Below are positions 26,651 to 34,658 of a stretch of DNA of 64,000 bases, one piece after another (within the stretch, counting starts at the first letter, position 1; every line of letters begins with the position of its first letter). The DNA is from Kiritimatiellia bacterium (GTDB lineage Bacteria; Verrucomicrobiota; Kiritimatiellia; RFP12; UBA1067). The stretch is from the NCBI GenBank assembly GCA_017405115.1, contig JAFRBA010000076.1:4331-68330 (forward strand), given 5' to 3'. Below the pieces are notes generated by a model. It saw nothing but the letters and a program-made list of their open reading frames with translations. It searched no databases and was not told the origin of the DNA. The position numbers and the translations under genes were made by a program.

Positions 26651-28039
26651 GTGGCAAGGGTCGCGATAGCCTATCCGCCCCTGGTGAGTGAGAAGGGCGT
26701 CGCCCTGCTCACCCAGAACCGCCAGTTCCAGTGGTTCTCGCGCCCGACGTACATCTTCCCCGTCGTGCCCGCGACCGCGGCGACGATGCTGAAGGAGGCC
26801 GGCCACGAGGTGCTGTTCATGGACGGCATCGCGGCGGAGCTCACGGTCGAGTCGTTTGAACGGCAACTTGCGGAGTTCCGCCCGGACTACGTCGTAATCG
26901 AGACCAAGACGCCCGTCGTGAAGCGCCACTGGAAGTGGGCGGCCGAGCACGACTACCGCGTGATAATGGTCGGCGACCATGTCACTGCCTTGCCGCAGGA
27001 GACCGTCGGCAGGCCGGGCGTATGGGCCGTCATACCGGGCGGCGACTGGGACTACGGTCTGCGCGACTTCCTCTCCGGCGACCAGCATTCCGGCCTGTAT
27101 CCGTTCGCGCTGCGCGAGAGCATCAAGGACGCCCCCTGGATCGACCGCGACCTCGTCCACTGGGAGCTGTACGCGAAGCGCAACGGGAACTTCCGCCGAA
27201 CGCCCGGCACCTACGTGATGTCCGGCCGCGACTGCTGGCACGGCAAGTGCACTTTCTGCAGCTGGACGACCCTCTACCCGAAGTACCGCACGCGCGATCC
27301 CGTCGACGTCGTCAACGAGATTGAGATGCTCGTGGAAAAGTACGGTGTGCGCGAGGTGATGGACGACTCCGGAACGTTTCCAGTGGGGCAGTGGCTGTCC
27401 ACGTTCTGCGAGGAGATGATAAAAAGGGGCCTGCCGAAGAAGGTCCGCATCGACTGCAACATGCGATTCGGGAGGCTCAAGTTCGAGGACTACCGCCTGA
27501 TGCGGCAGGCCGGCTTCCAGTTCGTCCTCTTCGGAGTCGAGTCGGCGAACCAGGCCACGCTCGACCGCTTCTGCAAGGCTCTCAGGGTCGAGGACGTCGT
27601 CCAGGGCTGCGAGTGGGCGCACAAGGCGGGGCTGGACGTGCATCTCACCTTCATGTTCGGCCATGCGTGGGAAGGCCCGAAGGAAATCGCAAACACCGTG
27701 GCGCTTGCGCGCAGGCTGCTGGCCAAGGGCTGGGCGTCGACGCTCCAGTGCACGCTGACGATTCCGTACCCGGGAACGCCGCTTTTCCGCGAGCTCGAGG
27801 CCTCCGACGGGCTGGTGACAAAGGACTGGGACGAGTACGACATGCGCCGTGCGATCACCAAGACGCCCCTGGCGACCGAGGCGGAGATAAAGTGCGCCAT
27901 ACAGGAGGTCTACCGGGGCTTCCTGCAGCCTGCGGCGCTCTGGCACCGCATTACCTCGACCCGCACGTTGTTCGACTTCGGCTTCTACTACCGGGGCATA
28001 CGCTCGCTCATCGGGCACCTGCTGGACTTCCGCAGGTGA
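26651..28039 (+). CDS. B12-binding-type radical SAM protein
   Basis: 462 residues from a GTG (VARVAIAYPPLVSEKG). Residues about 1-140 have the Rossmann-like cobalamin-binding layout (VVPATAATMLKEAGHEVLFM, RPDYVVIETKTPV). The radical SAM core has CWHGKCTFCSW (about 197-207; three cysteines spaced CX4CX2C rather than the canonical CX3CX2C), followed by VREVMDDSGTFPVG, VRIDCNMRFG, FQFVLFGVESANQATLDRFC and DVHLTFMFGHAWEG. Such proteins carry out radical methylations or other modifications on envelope or natural-product substrates. The altered cysteine spacing should be checked in an alignment. It follows the DUF481 gene by 20 bp. Substrate unknown. Confidence 0.82.
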   Translation: MARVAIAYPPLVSEKGVALLTQNRQFQWFSRPTYIFPVVPATAATMLKEAGHEVLFMDGIAAELTVESFERQLAEFRPDYVVIETKTPVVKRHWKWAAEHDYRVIMVGDHVTALPQETVGRPGVWAVIPGGDWDYGLRDFLSGDQHSGLYPFALRESIKDAPWIDRDLVHWELYAKRNGNFRRTPGTYVMSGRDCWHGKCTFCSWTTLYPKYRTRDPVDVVNEIEMLVEKYGVREVMDDSGTFPVGQWLSTFCEEMIKRGLPKKVRIDCNMRFGRLKFEDYRLMRQAGFQFVLFGVESANQATLDRFCKALRVEDVVQGCEWAHKAGLDVHLTFMFGHAWEGPKEIANTVALARRLLAKGWASTLQCTLTIPYPGTPLFRELEASDGLVTKDWDEYDMRRAITKTPLATEAEIKCAIQEVYRGFLQPAALWHRITSTRTLFDFGFYYRGIRSLIGHLLDFRR

Positions 28040-28120
28040 CGGTGCCTGGAAAGAACGCCCTCCCGGCATAACCCATTCCCTCGCATGCGCGACATTCTTC
28101 CGAAAGCCGCCGGAATTTGC

Positions 28121-28126
28121 TATACT
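28121..28126 (+). promoter_or_regulatory. Promoter -10 element before the glycosidase pseudogene
   Basis: AATTTGCTATACT, an extended -10 (TGC then TATACT). The downstream leader contains GATAATAAAACG before ATG 28143. The promoter appears intact although the gene is broken. Confidence 0.6.
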
Positions 28127-28142
28127 ATTCGATAATAAAACG

Positions 28143-29404
28143 ATGGGGCAGAAAGACGCCATGAAAAGCATACTCGCAACATTCTTCGCGGTTGCCGCGC
28201 TCGGTGTAGTGGCCGAGCCGGTTAAGCATGGGCTTTGGAAAAAGATCACGTACGACGAACCCGACACGACGCCGATCGTCTACGGCGGCGAGAGCCGCGC
28301 CGAGAACGTGCACGCAACGGACTACTGCGTGTATCTCGACATCTACTACGCCGACGGCTCCACCACCTGGGGCGAACGGGCGGAGTTCGAGCAGGGGACC
28401 CACGGTTGACAGAAGGTCTGCGGCGCCATCGCGCCGAACAAGCCCGTCAAGCGGATCGAGGTGTACGCGCTCTGCCGCAATGGAAAGGCCGGCGGCCGCG
28501 CGGAATTCCGCGATCTCTTCATGGAACGGCGCGAGGGGCGCGGCGAAAGGCTGTACGAAACCCGAAGGTCCAACAGGCCGTATGCCGACACAGACGAGAT
28601 ATTCTACTCCGACTTCACCGGACGCGACAAGACGCGCCGGCACGAAACGACGAGCGCGGCAAGGAATACTACGCCGGCCTCCACAAGCTGTGCGCCCGGC
28701 TCAAGGCGGACTTCCCCTCCCTCCCGCTGCTGACCACTGCGCTCCTTTACAACGACATCGAGTCCCGCTGGAGCAAGTTCCTCACTGGGGGCGCGAAGCT
28801 GGACGACTTGATCGTGACCGACATATACTGCCCGCTGACCACGAGATGGCACAACGACATCTCGGACTACCTGCGCACGCAGGGCAGGCTCGTCTACTGG
28901 TACACGGCAGGCAGCCCGATCTGGCCATACGCGAATTTCGCCGGCTACGACCATCCGCCAGTCGAGGGGCGGCTCGTCCTCGGCTTCCAGACGCATTTCT
29001 TCCGCGCCGACGGCTTCCTGTTCTGGCATGTCAACTACTGGAACGGCAAGGAGCAAGAGCCCTTCGACGACGCCGACACCTTCGTGCCCGGCTGGCTCTA
29101 CACGGGGGGCGACGGCATACTCCTCTACCCGGGGAAGGACCGCGTGTTCCCGTCCATACGCCTCGCGACGGTCCGCGACGGCGTGCAGGACTACGAATGG
29201 CTGCAGCTCGCCGAACGCAAGTGCGGCAGGGCGGCGGTCGACGCGGTGTCGCGCACGCTCATCCGCTCGCTCACCGACTTCACGCGCGACCCGGCGGAGC
29301 TTGAGCGCGCCCATGCAGCGGTAGGCGACATGATCGAGGGGAATCATCTCTCTGCGCCTTCATCGAGGCAGTCGAACCGTGACGTCAGCGTTGTCCAGAA
29401 ATAA
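28143..29404 (+). pseudogene. Decayed DUF4091/GH123-type glycosidase gene
   Basis: Three lesions are visible. First, an ORF with signal peptide (MKSILATFFAVAALGVVA) and a beta-sandwich domain stops at TGA 28407 within FEQGTHG*QKVCGAIAPNKP. Reading that codon as Trp would give the common GTHGWQ motif, so this is a TGG-to-TGA change. Second, the same frame continues (RIEVYALCRNGKAGGRAEFR) to about 28637. Third, coding sense jumps to another frame (ERGKEYYAGLHKLCARLKAD) near 28637-28650, with the middle of the catalytic barrel missing. The last ~250 codons are a well-preserved end of a DUF4091-type protein (DIYCPLTTRWHNDISDYL, LATVRDGVQDYEWLQLAERK). It is not functional as one protein. Confidence 0.8.
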
Positions 29405-29472
29405 AGTTTGCCCGGCAAGGATATTCCACAACTTTGAACCAGTTGCCAGTTGAGCGCATTTCTTGTTATGAG

Positions 29473-30372
29473 ATGTGTTCTGGCAGCATAATTGAAGAGA
29501 TCCGAAAAGACCGCACTGTCGGTGCGGATCGACTTGTTGCTGAGTACAAGAGCCGTCTCCATAAAGTGGCGTATGGCATTTGTGGAGACGAACATGAGGC
29601 GGAAGACCTTGTTTTTCGCACATTTGAGCAGGTTATCGCAAAAATAGACGACTACCAGGAGCAGGATGCATTCTTTAGTTGGATGTGTACGATTCTGCGC
29701 AACTATCATAGAATGTCTGTTCGCGCCACAGTGGCGAGAAACACCATTCCATCTGGAGGTCCTGGTGAGTTGGCTGGTCTCATAGGTGGGACGGATGCAG
29801 ATGGCATGGACATTGCCATAGACGGCAACATGCTACGCGAGGCGGTGGATAATTTGCCGCAAAAGCTGCGTGAGGTGGTAGTGCTTCACTATTTCATGGA
29901 TCAGCCCGTGCGAAAGGTGGCGAAGATGCTCTCCATCGCGAGGGGAACAGTGAAATCACGCCTTTACTATGCCCGGCTGGTGCTCGGGGCGAAGTTTTGC
30001 GAGGCAATGAAGAAGCCTACTGTTACCTTGACCGTCGCAGGTCTTTTCATAGCCGCCGCCGTTTCCGCAGTCTCGCTTGTGGTCTTGACTCCGCCCATGG
30101 TGGCTGAAGTGGATGAACCGGTGTTCATGGACGATGCTCCGTTGCAGGAAAGTGATGAAGTGTCGGAGCCTTGGGGTTTCGCTCCGCAGATTCCACATCG
30201 TTCGTCGGAGTCTGCCAAGGTGACGAATCCTTTCGTGACGCAAGAGCCGAGGCGCACGGTCAAGTCTGCGGCGGTTCCGGCGTTCAAGTCGACAGGGAGA
30301 GATGTGCGGGTTATGCCGATTCATTCGTTCGACTCGACCTCCGGCAGCACAAGGGTGATAATATCGCGATGA
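29473..30372 (+). CDS. ECF-type sigma-70 factor with a C-terminal membrane segment and extracytoplasmic tail
   Basis: 299 residues from ATG 29473; an in-frame TTG at 29434 would add 13 residues. Sigma region 2 is seen as SRLHKVAYGICGDEHEAEDL plus FRTFEQVIAKIDDYQEQDAF and FSWMCTILRNYHR. Region 4 is seen as LPQKLREVVVLHYFMDQPVR plus KVAKMLSIARGTVKSRLYYA. One membrane segment (TLTVAGLFIAAAVSAVSLVV) and a ~115-residue Ser/Pro-rich tail follow, ending GSTRVIISR. The sigma domains would be cytoplasmic and the tail periplasmic, so the factor is probably membrane-tethered. The last 35 residues align without gaps with the end of the 76-aa protein at 33086. The stop overlaps the next start (ATGA). No separate anti-sigma gene is adjacent; the fused membrane part may do that job. 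Confidence 0.82.
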   Translation: MCSGSIIEEIRKDRTVGADRLVAEYKSRLHKVAYGICGDEHEAEDLVFRTFEQVIAKIDDYQEQDAFFSWMCTILRNYHRMSVRATVARNTIPSGGPGELAGLIGGTDADGMDIAIDGNMLREAVDNLPQKLREVVVLHYFMDQPVRKVAKMLSIARGTVKSRLYYARLVLGAKFCEAMKKPTVTLTVAGLFIAAAVSAVSLVVLTPPMVAEVDEPVFMDDAPLQESDEVSEPWGFAPQIPHRSSESAKVTNPFVTQEPRRTVKSAAVPAFKSTGRDVRVMPIHSFDSTSGSTRVIISR

Positions 30373-31595
30373 GAAGGCGAAGAATTCTGCTGATTGCGAC
30401 GCTGATGGCGGCAGTTCTGAGGACGGAAGCCGCTATTCCGCAGCTGACGCTGTCCAAAATCGAGCAGGACGCCACGACGCATTGCGTGGCGGTAGACTAT
30501 GTGCTGGACTCGCCGGCGATCGTCACGATCGACGTCACGACGAACGGCGTCTCGATTGGCGCGGCGAATGTCACCTGCGCCTACGGCGACGTTAACCGGC
30601 TCGTTGGCGGCGGTGCGCACAGGCTCCACTGGCCGGCCGCCAGAAGCTGGCCGGGCCATAGGTTCACAGACGACACGGTGTCCGTCGAAGTGTCGGCGTG
30701 GTCGCCGGACTCGCCGCCGGACTACATGGTAGTCGATCTCAAGGTGAACAAGGGCGAGCGCACTTGGTACGCCGCCGCCGAGCAATTGCCCGATGGCGGG
30801 CTTCACAACGACAAGTACAAGACCGACTATCTCGTGATGCGTCGCATCCCTGCCGCCGGCAAGACGTTTCGCATGGGTTCGCCTGCGGAGGAGCCGGGCA
30901 GGAAGGCCAACGAGACTCTTCACTACGTGACGCTGACCAACGACTTCTACATGTCCGTCTTCGAACTGACGCAAGGGCAGTTCGTGAACGTCGTGGGCGA
31001 ACTGAACCCGGCCAACACCAAGTACGGATTCGAAGCCGTCCGCCCGCTCGACTGGATGGTCATGAACACGTTCAGGGGTGCGAAGCGGCGATGGCCTCGC
31101 GATGGACACGAGGTCGATCCGGAATCCGCGTTGGGGGTGTTCCGGACGACGCTTGGCATTCCCACTCTCGACCTCCCTACCGAGGCTGAATGGGAGTTCG
31201 CCTGCCGCGCAGGAACGCTGACAGCGAGGTACGACGGCATGGACTTCTCGGCGTCGGCGGCAGACATCGCCTGGCTTGGAGAGGGGAGGACGAAGCCCCA
31301 TGCCGTTGGGCTGCTGAAGCCGAATGCATACGGACTCTACGACATGTACGGCAATGTGGACGAGTACTGCCTCGACTACTATTCCGAAGACGTGCATTCT
31401 TATGTGGCGGTCGGCTCCACTGTCATCGCGCCCGTCGGTCCCAACCATGGTTCGGAGCGCGTCATACGCGGCACCGGGTCGTGGTGGTCGGCGAAAGGCG
31501 ACCAGGCTCGTTCGGCGTTTCGCCAGGCATACACGGAATCTGGCCCGTGGATGTGCGTCGGATACCGACTTGTGTGCGGAGGAAATGGGAAATGA
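30369..31595 (+). CDS. Secreted FGE-sulfatase-fold (SUMF1) protein, paralogue 1
   Basis: 408 residues with a signal peptide (MRRRRILLIATLMAAVLRTEA). Residues about 25-130 form a beta-sandwich domain shared by all three local paralogues (DSPAIVTIDVTTNGVSIGAA, HRLHWPAARSWPGHRF, SPDSPPDYMVVDL). Residues about 150-405 are the FGE/SUMF1 fold: FRMGSPAEEPGRK, VTLTNDFYMSVFELTQGQF, LPTEAEWEFACRAGTLTARY, NAYGLYDMYGNVDEYCLDYY, and MCVGYRLVC at the end. The paired cysteines that make true formylglycine-generating enzymes catalytic are not seen (the region reads GTGSWWSAKGDQARSAFRQA), so it is more likely a binding or structural member of the fold. It is translationally coupled to the sigma factor. Confidence 0.82.
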   Translation: MRRRRILLIATLMAAVLRTEAAIPQLTLSKIEQDATTHCVAVDYVLDSPAIVTIDVTTNGVSIGAANVTCAYGDVNRLVGGGAHRLHWPAARSWPGHRFTDDTVSVEVSAWSPDSPPDYMVVDLKVNKGERTWYAAAEQLPDGGLHNDKYKTDYLVMRRIPAAGKTFRMGSPAEEPGRKANETLHYVTLTNDFYMSVFELTQGQFVNVVGELNPANTKYGFEAVRPLDWMVMNTFRGAKRRWPRDGHEVDPESALGVFRTTLGIPTLDLPTEAEWEFACRAGTLTARYDGMDFSASAADIAWLGEGRTKPHAVGLLKPNAYGLYDMYGNVDEYCLDYYSEDVHSYVAVGSTVIAPVGPNHGSERVIRGTGSWWSAKGDQARSAFRQAYTESGPWMCVGYRLVCGGNGK

Positions 31596-33058
31596 CGGCA
31601 ATCGGCAGAAGAGGTTTCTTGAAGGGCGCAGGGGCGTGCGCCGTTCTCGGCGCGCCAGGAATCTTCTCGAAGAAGGTGGAGAAGCCCGAACTGACGCTTG
31701 GCGTCATCTCCGACACGCACATCGGAACACTCGCGTCGGCGGTCCCGCTGGAGCGGACGCTCTTGTTCTTCCGGGACCGCAAGGTTGATGCCGTCATGAT
31801 CTGCGGCGACCTCGCGGACTGGGGGCTCTTGAGCGGGTTGAAGTACATCGCCGAGACGTGGGAGAAGGTGTTTCCGCGCGGCAAAGGCGCCGGGGGGAAA
31901 CCGGTTCAGAAGCTGTTCTGCACCGGCAACCACGACTACGAGGGATGGTGGTACGGCGACATGACCGCCGAGATGCACGCGCTCGGCTACGACGAGGACG
32001 AGGCGCTCGTCAAGCTCGGCATGAAAAAGTGCTGGGAAGAGGTCTTTCAGGAGGAGTTCGCTCCAATAAGGAAGCGGTCGGTCAACGGCTTTGACGTGAT
32101 AAGCGCCGAATGGCACGGCTACGACAAGACTCCGGGCTACGACAAGACGGCGGAATGGTTCAAGGTGCATGGTGGCGAGATCGACCCGGCAAAGCCGTTC
32201 TTCTTCTATTTGCACCAGCCGCCAGCCGGCACGACCTCCGGCAGTTGGGAGACGCAACTCTCCAGGCAGGTTACGGACACGCTGTCGAACTACCCCAACG
32301 CAGTGGCGTTTTCCGGGCACACGCACTGGACGCTGAACGACGAGCGTTCGATCTGGCAGGGGGCGTTCACCGCCGTCTCGGTTCCGTCGCTCTCCTGCAC
32401 CGGGCTGATGGACGGCTACGAGAACGGCGCGGACGTCAGGAACGGCAAGACGACTCGCTCCATGCCGCAGATTCCGGCGCGCATGAGACTGGAGGAACCG
32501 CAGGGGCTGGTGGTTACGCTCTATCGAGACCGGATGGAAATGGAGCGGTACGACTTCAAGAAGTTCGCCATGACGGCCCCGACGTGGAACGTGCCCCTGC
32601 CGCTTGCAGATTCCGCCAGACCCTACGCCTTCTCGGCGCATTCGGCGCGCACGCCCGTGCCACAGTTTCCGTCAAGGGCGCGGCTGTCGCTCTTCACCCG
32701 CAACACCGAGACTCGTGGCGGCAATTGGCAGATTGTCATGGTAGCCGGCTTCCCCTGCGCGAACGCCGTTCCGGAGGCGCGTGCGTTCGACTACGAGCTC
32801 CGCGCCGTGCTGGCGGACGGTTCCGTGGCGACGCGCAAGCGCTTCCTCTCGCCCGCCTTCCACAAGATGAAGGAGGACGAACCGGAGCGCATGACATTCT
32901 GGCTGAATGTCCTCGACCTCCCGCAGGATGCCGAGTACCGCATCGAGGTCTATCCGCGCAACTGCTTCGGCGCATGTGGGCGACCGCTCGTGTCCGCGCC
33001 GCGCCGCGGCAAGCCAGGCGGTGCCCACGCGCGCGGCTGGCCTAAGGAGAAAGTGTAA
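31592..33058 (+). CDS. Tat-exported calcineurin-like metallophosphoesterase
   Basis: 488 residues. An N-terminal twin-arginine signal (GRRGFLKGAGACAVLGAPGI) is followed by the calcineurin-type metal motifs: GVISDTHIG (DxH), CGDLADWG (GDxxD), CTGNHDYEG (GNHD) and FSGHTHWTLND (GHxH). The last ~170 residues are a beta-rich C-terminal domain. It would hydrolyse a phosphate ester outside the cytoplasm; the substrate is unknown. The start overlaps the stop of FGE-like paralogue 1, and the gene is in the same operon as the sigma factor. A related phosphoesterase lies in locus B at 50069. Confidence 0.87.
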   Translation: MTAIGRRGFLKGAGACAVLGAPGIFSKKVEKPELTLGVISDTHIGTLASAVPLERTLLFFRDRKVDAVMICGDLADWGLLSGLKYIAETWEKVFPRGKGAGGKPVQKLFCTGNHDYEGWWYGDMTAEMHALGYDEDEALVKLGMKKCWEEVFQEEFAPIRKRSVNGFDVISAEWHGYDKTPGYDKTAEWFKVHGGEIDPAKPFFFYLHQPPAGTTSGSWETQLSRQVTDTLSNYPNAVAFSGHTHWTLNDERSIWQGAFTAVSVPSLSCTGLMDGYENGADVRNGKTTRSMPQIPARMRLEEPQGLVVTLYRDRMEMERYDFKKFAMTAPTWNVPLPLADSARPYAFSAHSARTPVPQFPSRARLSLFTRNTETRGGNWQIVMVAGFPCANAVPEARAFDYELRAVLADGSVATRKRFLSPAFHKMKEDEPERMTFWLNVLDLPQDAEYRIEVYPRNCFGACGRPLVSAPRRGKPGGAHARGWPKEKV

Positions 33059-33085
33059 ACTGAAAAAGGAAGGAAGCACGAACAG

Positions 33086-33316
33086 ATGAGAACGAAGCTA
33101 AAAATCGCGGTGTCGGCAACGCTTCTGATATCCGCGCCACTCGTTGCCGAGAATGTAAACGGATTCGAGAACTTCGTGTTGTCGAGGAACGACGGACATG
33201 CGAGCTCGCCTGCGGCAATCGCTGACTTCTCGTCTCGCACGCGCACGGAAGACAGCTGGGCTCTGGCGCGCTTCAGCTCCCGCAAGCCTGCAGGTGCGGT
33301 AATCGTAATTCGCTGA
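33086..33316 (+). CDS. Small membrane or secreted protein sharing the sigma-factor C-terminal tail
   Basis: 76 residues: a hydrophobic segment (LKIAVSATLLISAPLVA) and then a polar tail ending AGAVIVIR. The last 35 residues line up without gaps with the last 35 of the sigma factor at 29473, with ten identities by eye (the AA pair, two Phe, Arg, Ser, and V-I near the final Arg). The hydrophobic segment corresponds to the sigma factor membrane segment, so this looks like the sigma factor's membrane-plus-tail part as a separate gene. It precedes FGE-like paralogue 2 by 15 bp, just as the sigma factor precedes paralogue 1. Purine-rich AAGGAAGGA lies upstream. I know of no named family. Confidence 0.6.
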   Translation: MRTKLKIAVSATLLISAPLVAENVNGFENFVLSRNDGHASSPAAIADFSSRTRTEDSWALARFSSRKPAGAVIVIR

Positions 33317-33331
33317 CAAGGGGGAAACGCC

Positions 33332-34630
33332 ATGAAAAGACAAATCATGCTCCTTTCCGCCGCCTGCACGGCGCTGGCGGCACTTGCCGATCCAAACGAC
33401 CCGCAGATCGCGCTCGTCTCGGCGGTGCAGGACTACGAACGGGTCCTGACCATCCGGTACACGCTCGACGAGCCGGCGATCGTAACGTTCGACGTGAAGA
33501 CTAACGGCGTGTCGATCGGGGCGGAGCACTTGAAGACGGCCTGCGGCGACCTGCACCGTGTCGTCGCCGCGACCGGTGAAGGCGAGACGCGCACGATCAG
33601 CTGGCCGGCCTACGAGTCATGGCCCGACCATCGCTTCGGCAAGGACGTGGTGTCCGTCACGGTGACGGCGTGGGCGACAAACTCGCCGCCGGACTACATG
33701 GTCATCAAGCTCATCGGCGAGGACAGGGGCGCGCGCACGTTCTACACCTCTCCGAAGTGGATGCCGGGCGTCGGCGGAGTCACGAACGACATGTACAAGA
33801 CCGACTACCTCGTGATGCGCCGCATCCCCGCCGCCGGCAAGACCTTCCGCATGGGCTCGCCGAAGTCGGAGGCGGGAAGTGGTGACTATTCCGCTTCCGA
33901 GTCACTTCACTACGTGACTCTCACGAATGATTTCTATATGTCCGTATTCGAGTTTACGGCAGGTCAGTTTCGGAATATCACTCGGAACTTCGATGAATTC
34001 GAAAGCGACAGAGCAGCATATGAAAGTACATCAATATGCGTAAGCACGGAAGCACCGAACCTTCCGATAGACTGCTACCCATGCAGCAGTTTACGCGGTA
34101 CGGGGAGGCAGTGGCCCGGCGATGGACATGATTTGGATGTCGCGGCACCGCTGGCACTGATCCGTTCTGCATTAGGTCTTGCGACTCTTGATTTGCCGAC
34201 GGAGTCTGAGTGGGAGTTTGCCTGTCGCGCTGGAACGCTGTCTGCACGGTATGACGGTACGGAGTATATCAAAGGAAACGACGGAGTGGCATCGCTTGCC
34301 TGGTACGGCAGTTCCTGGGCCGATGTCCCGCATCCGGTTGGACTGCTCAAGCCCAATAGCTATGGTCTATATGACATGTACGGAAATGTTGCCGAGTGGT
34401 GCCTTGACAGATATACTTGGGTAAGTGCCTCTGCCGGTTCTACGCTGATCGCCCCTGTCGGCCCGAACAGCTCAGACACTGGCACGGAGCGTGTCGTGCG
34501 CGGCTACCACGTCAACTGCGGAGGAAACACGCAACATTTCCGCTCTGCATTCAGGAAGAACTATGCTTTTGACTATTCGATGAACATATGGTATGACAGG
34601 CTGGGCTATCGCCTTGTCTGCACGTTCTAA
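33332..34630 (+). CDS. Secreted FGE-sulfatase-fold (SUMF1) protein, paralogue 2
   Basis: 432 residues, signal peptide (MKRQIMLLSAACTALAALA), GGGGG-type Shine-Dalgarno. The N-terminal beta domain is close to the other paralogues (LDEPAIVTFDVKTNGVSIGA, TNSPPDYMVIKL), followed by YKTDYLVMRRIPAAGKTFRM and the FGE fold (LPTESEWEFACRAGTLSARY, NSYGLYDMYGNVAEWCLDRY, LGYRLVC). The region that should hold the two catalytic cysteines has one Cys only (GYHVNCGGNTQHFRSAFRKN). The middle of the gene (about 33880-34130) is noticeably more AT-rich than its start. Likely an exported binding protein working with the sigma/tail genes. Confidence 0.82.
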   Translation: MKRQIMLLSAACTALAALADPNDPQIALVSAVQDYERVLTIRYTLDEPAIVTFDVKTNGVSIGAEHLKTACGDLHRVVAATGEGETRTISWPAYESWPDHRFGKDVVSVTVTAWATNSPPDYMVIKLIGEDRGARTFYTSPKWMPGVGGVTNDMYKTDYLVMRRIPAAGKTFRMGSPKSEAGSGDYSASESLHYVTLTNDFYMSVFEFTAGQFRNITRNFDEFESDRAAYESTSICVSTEAPNLPIDCYPCSSLRGTGRQWPGDGHDLDVAAPLALIRSALGLATLDLPTESEWEFACRAGTLSARYDGTEYIKGNDGVASLAWYGSSWADVPHPVGLLKPNSYGLYDMYGNVAEWCLDRYTWVSASAGSTLIAPVGPNSSDTGTERVVRGYHVNCGGNTQHFRSAFRKNYAFDYSMNIWYDRLGYRLVCTF

Positions 34631-34658
34631 AGAGCGCAATTTGAAAGGAGATTTTGCA

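Noticed and set aside
28407..28409. In-frame TGA read as tryptophan (recoded TGA)
   Set aside because: TGA is used as a normal stop throughout the window, including many ATGA overlaps, and the same gene has a second lesion.
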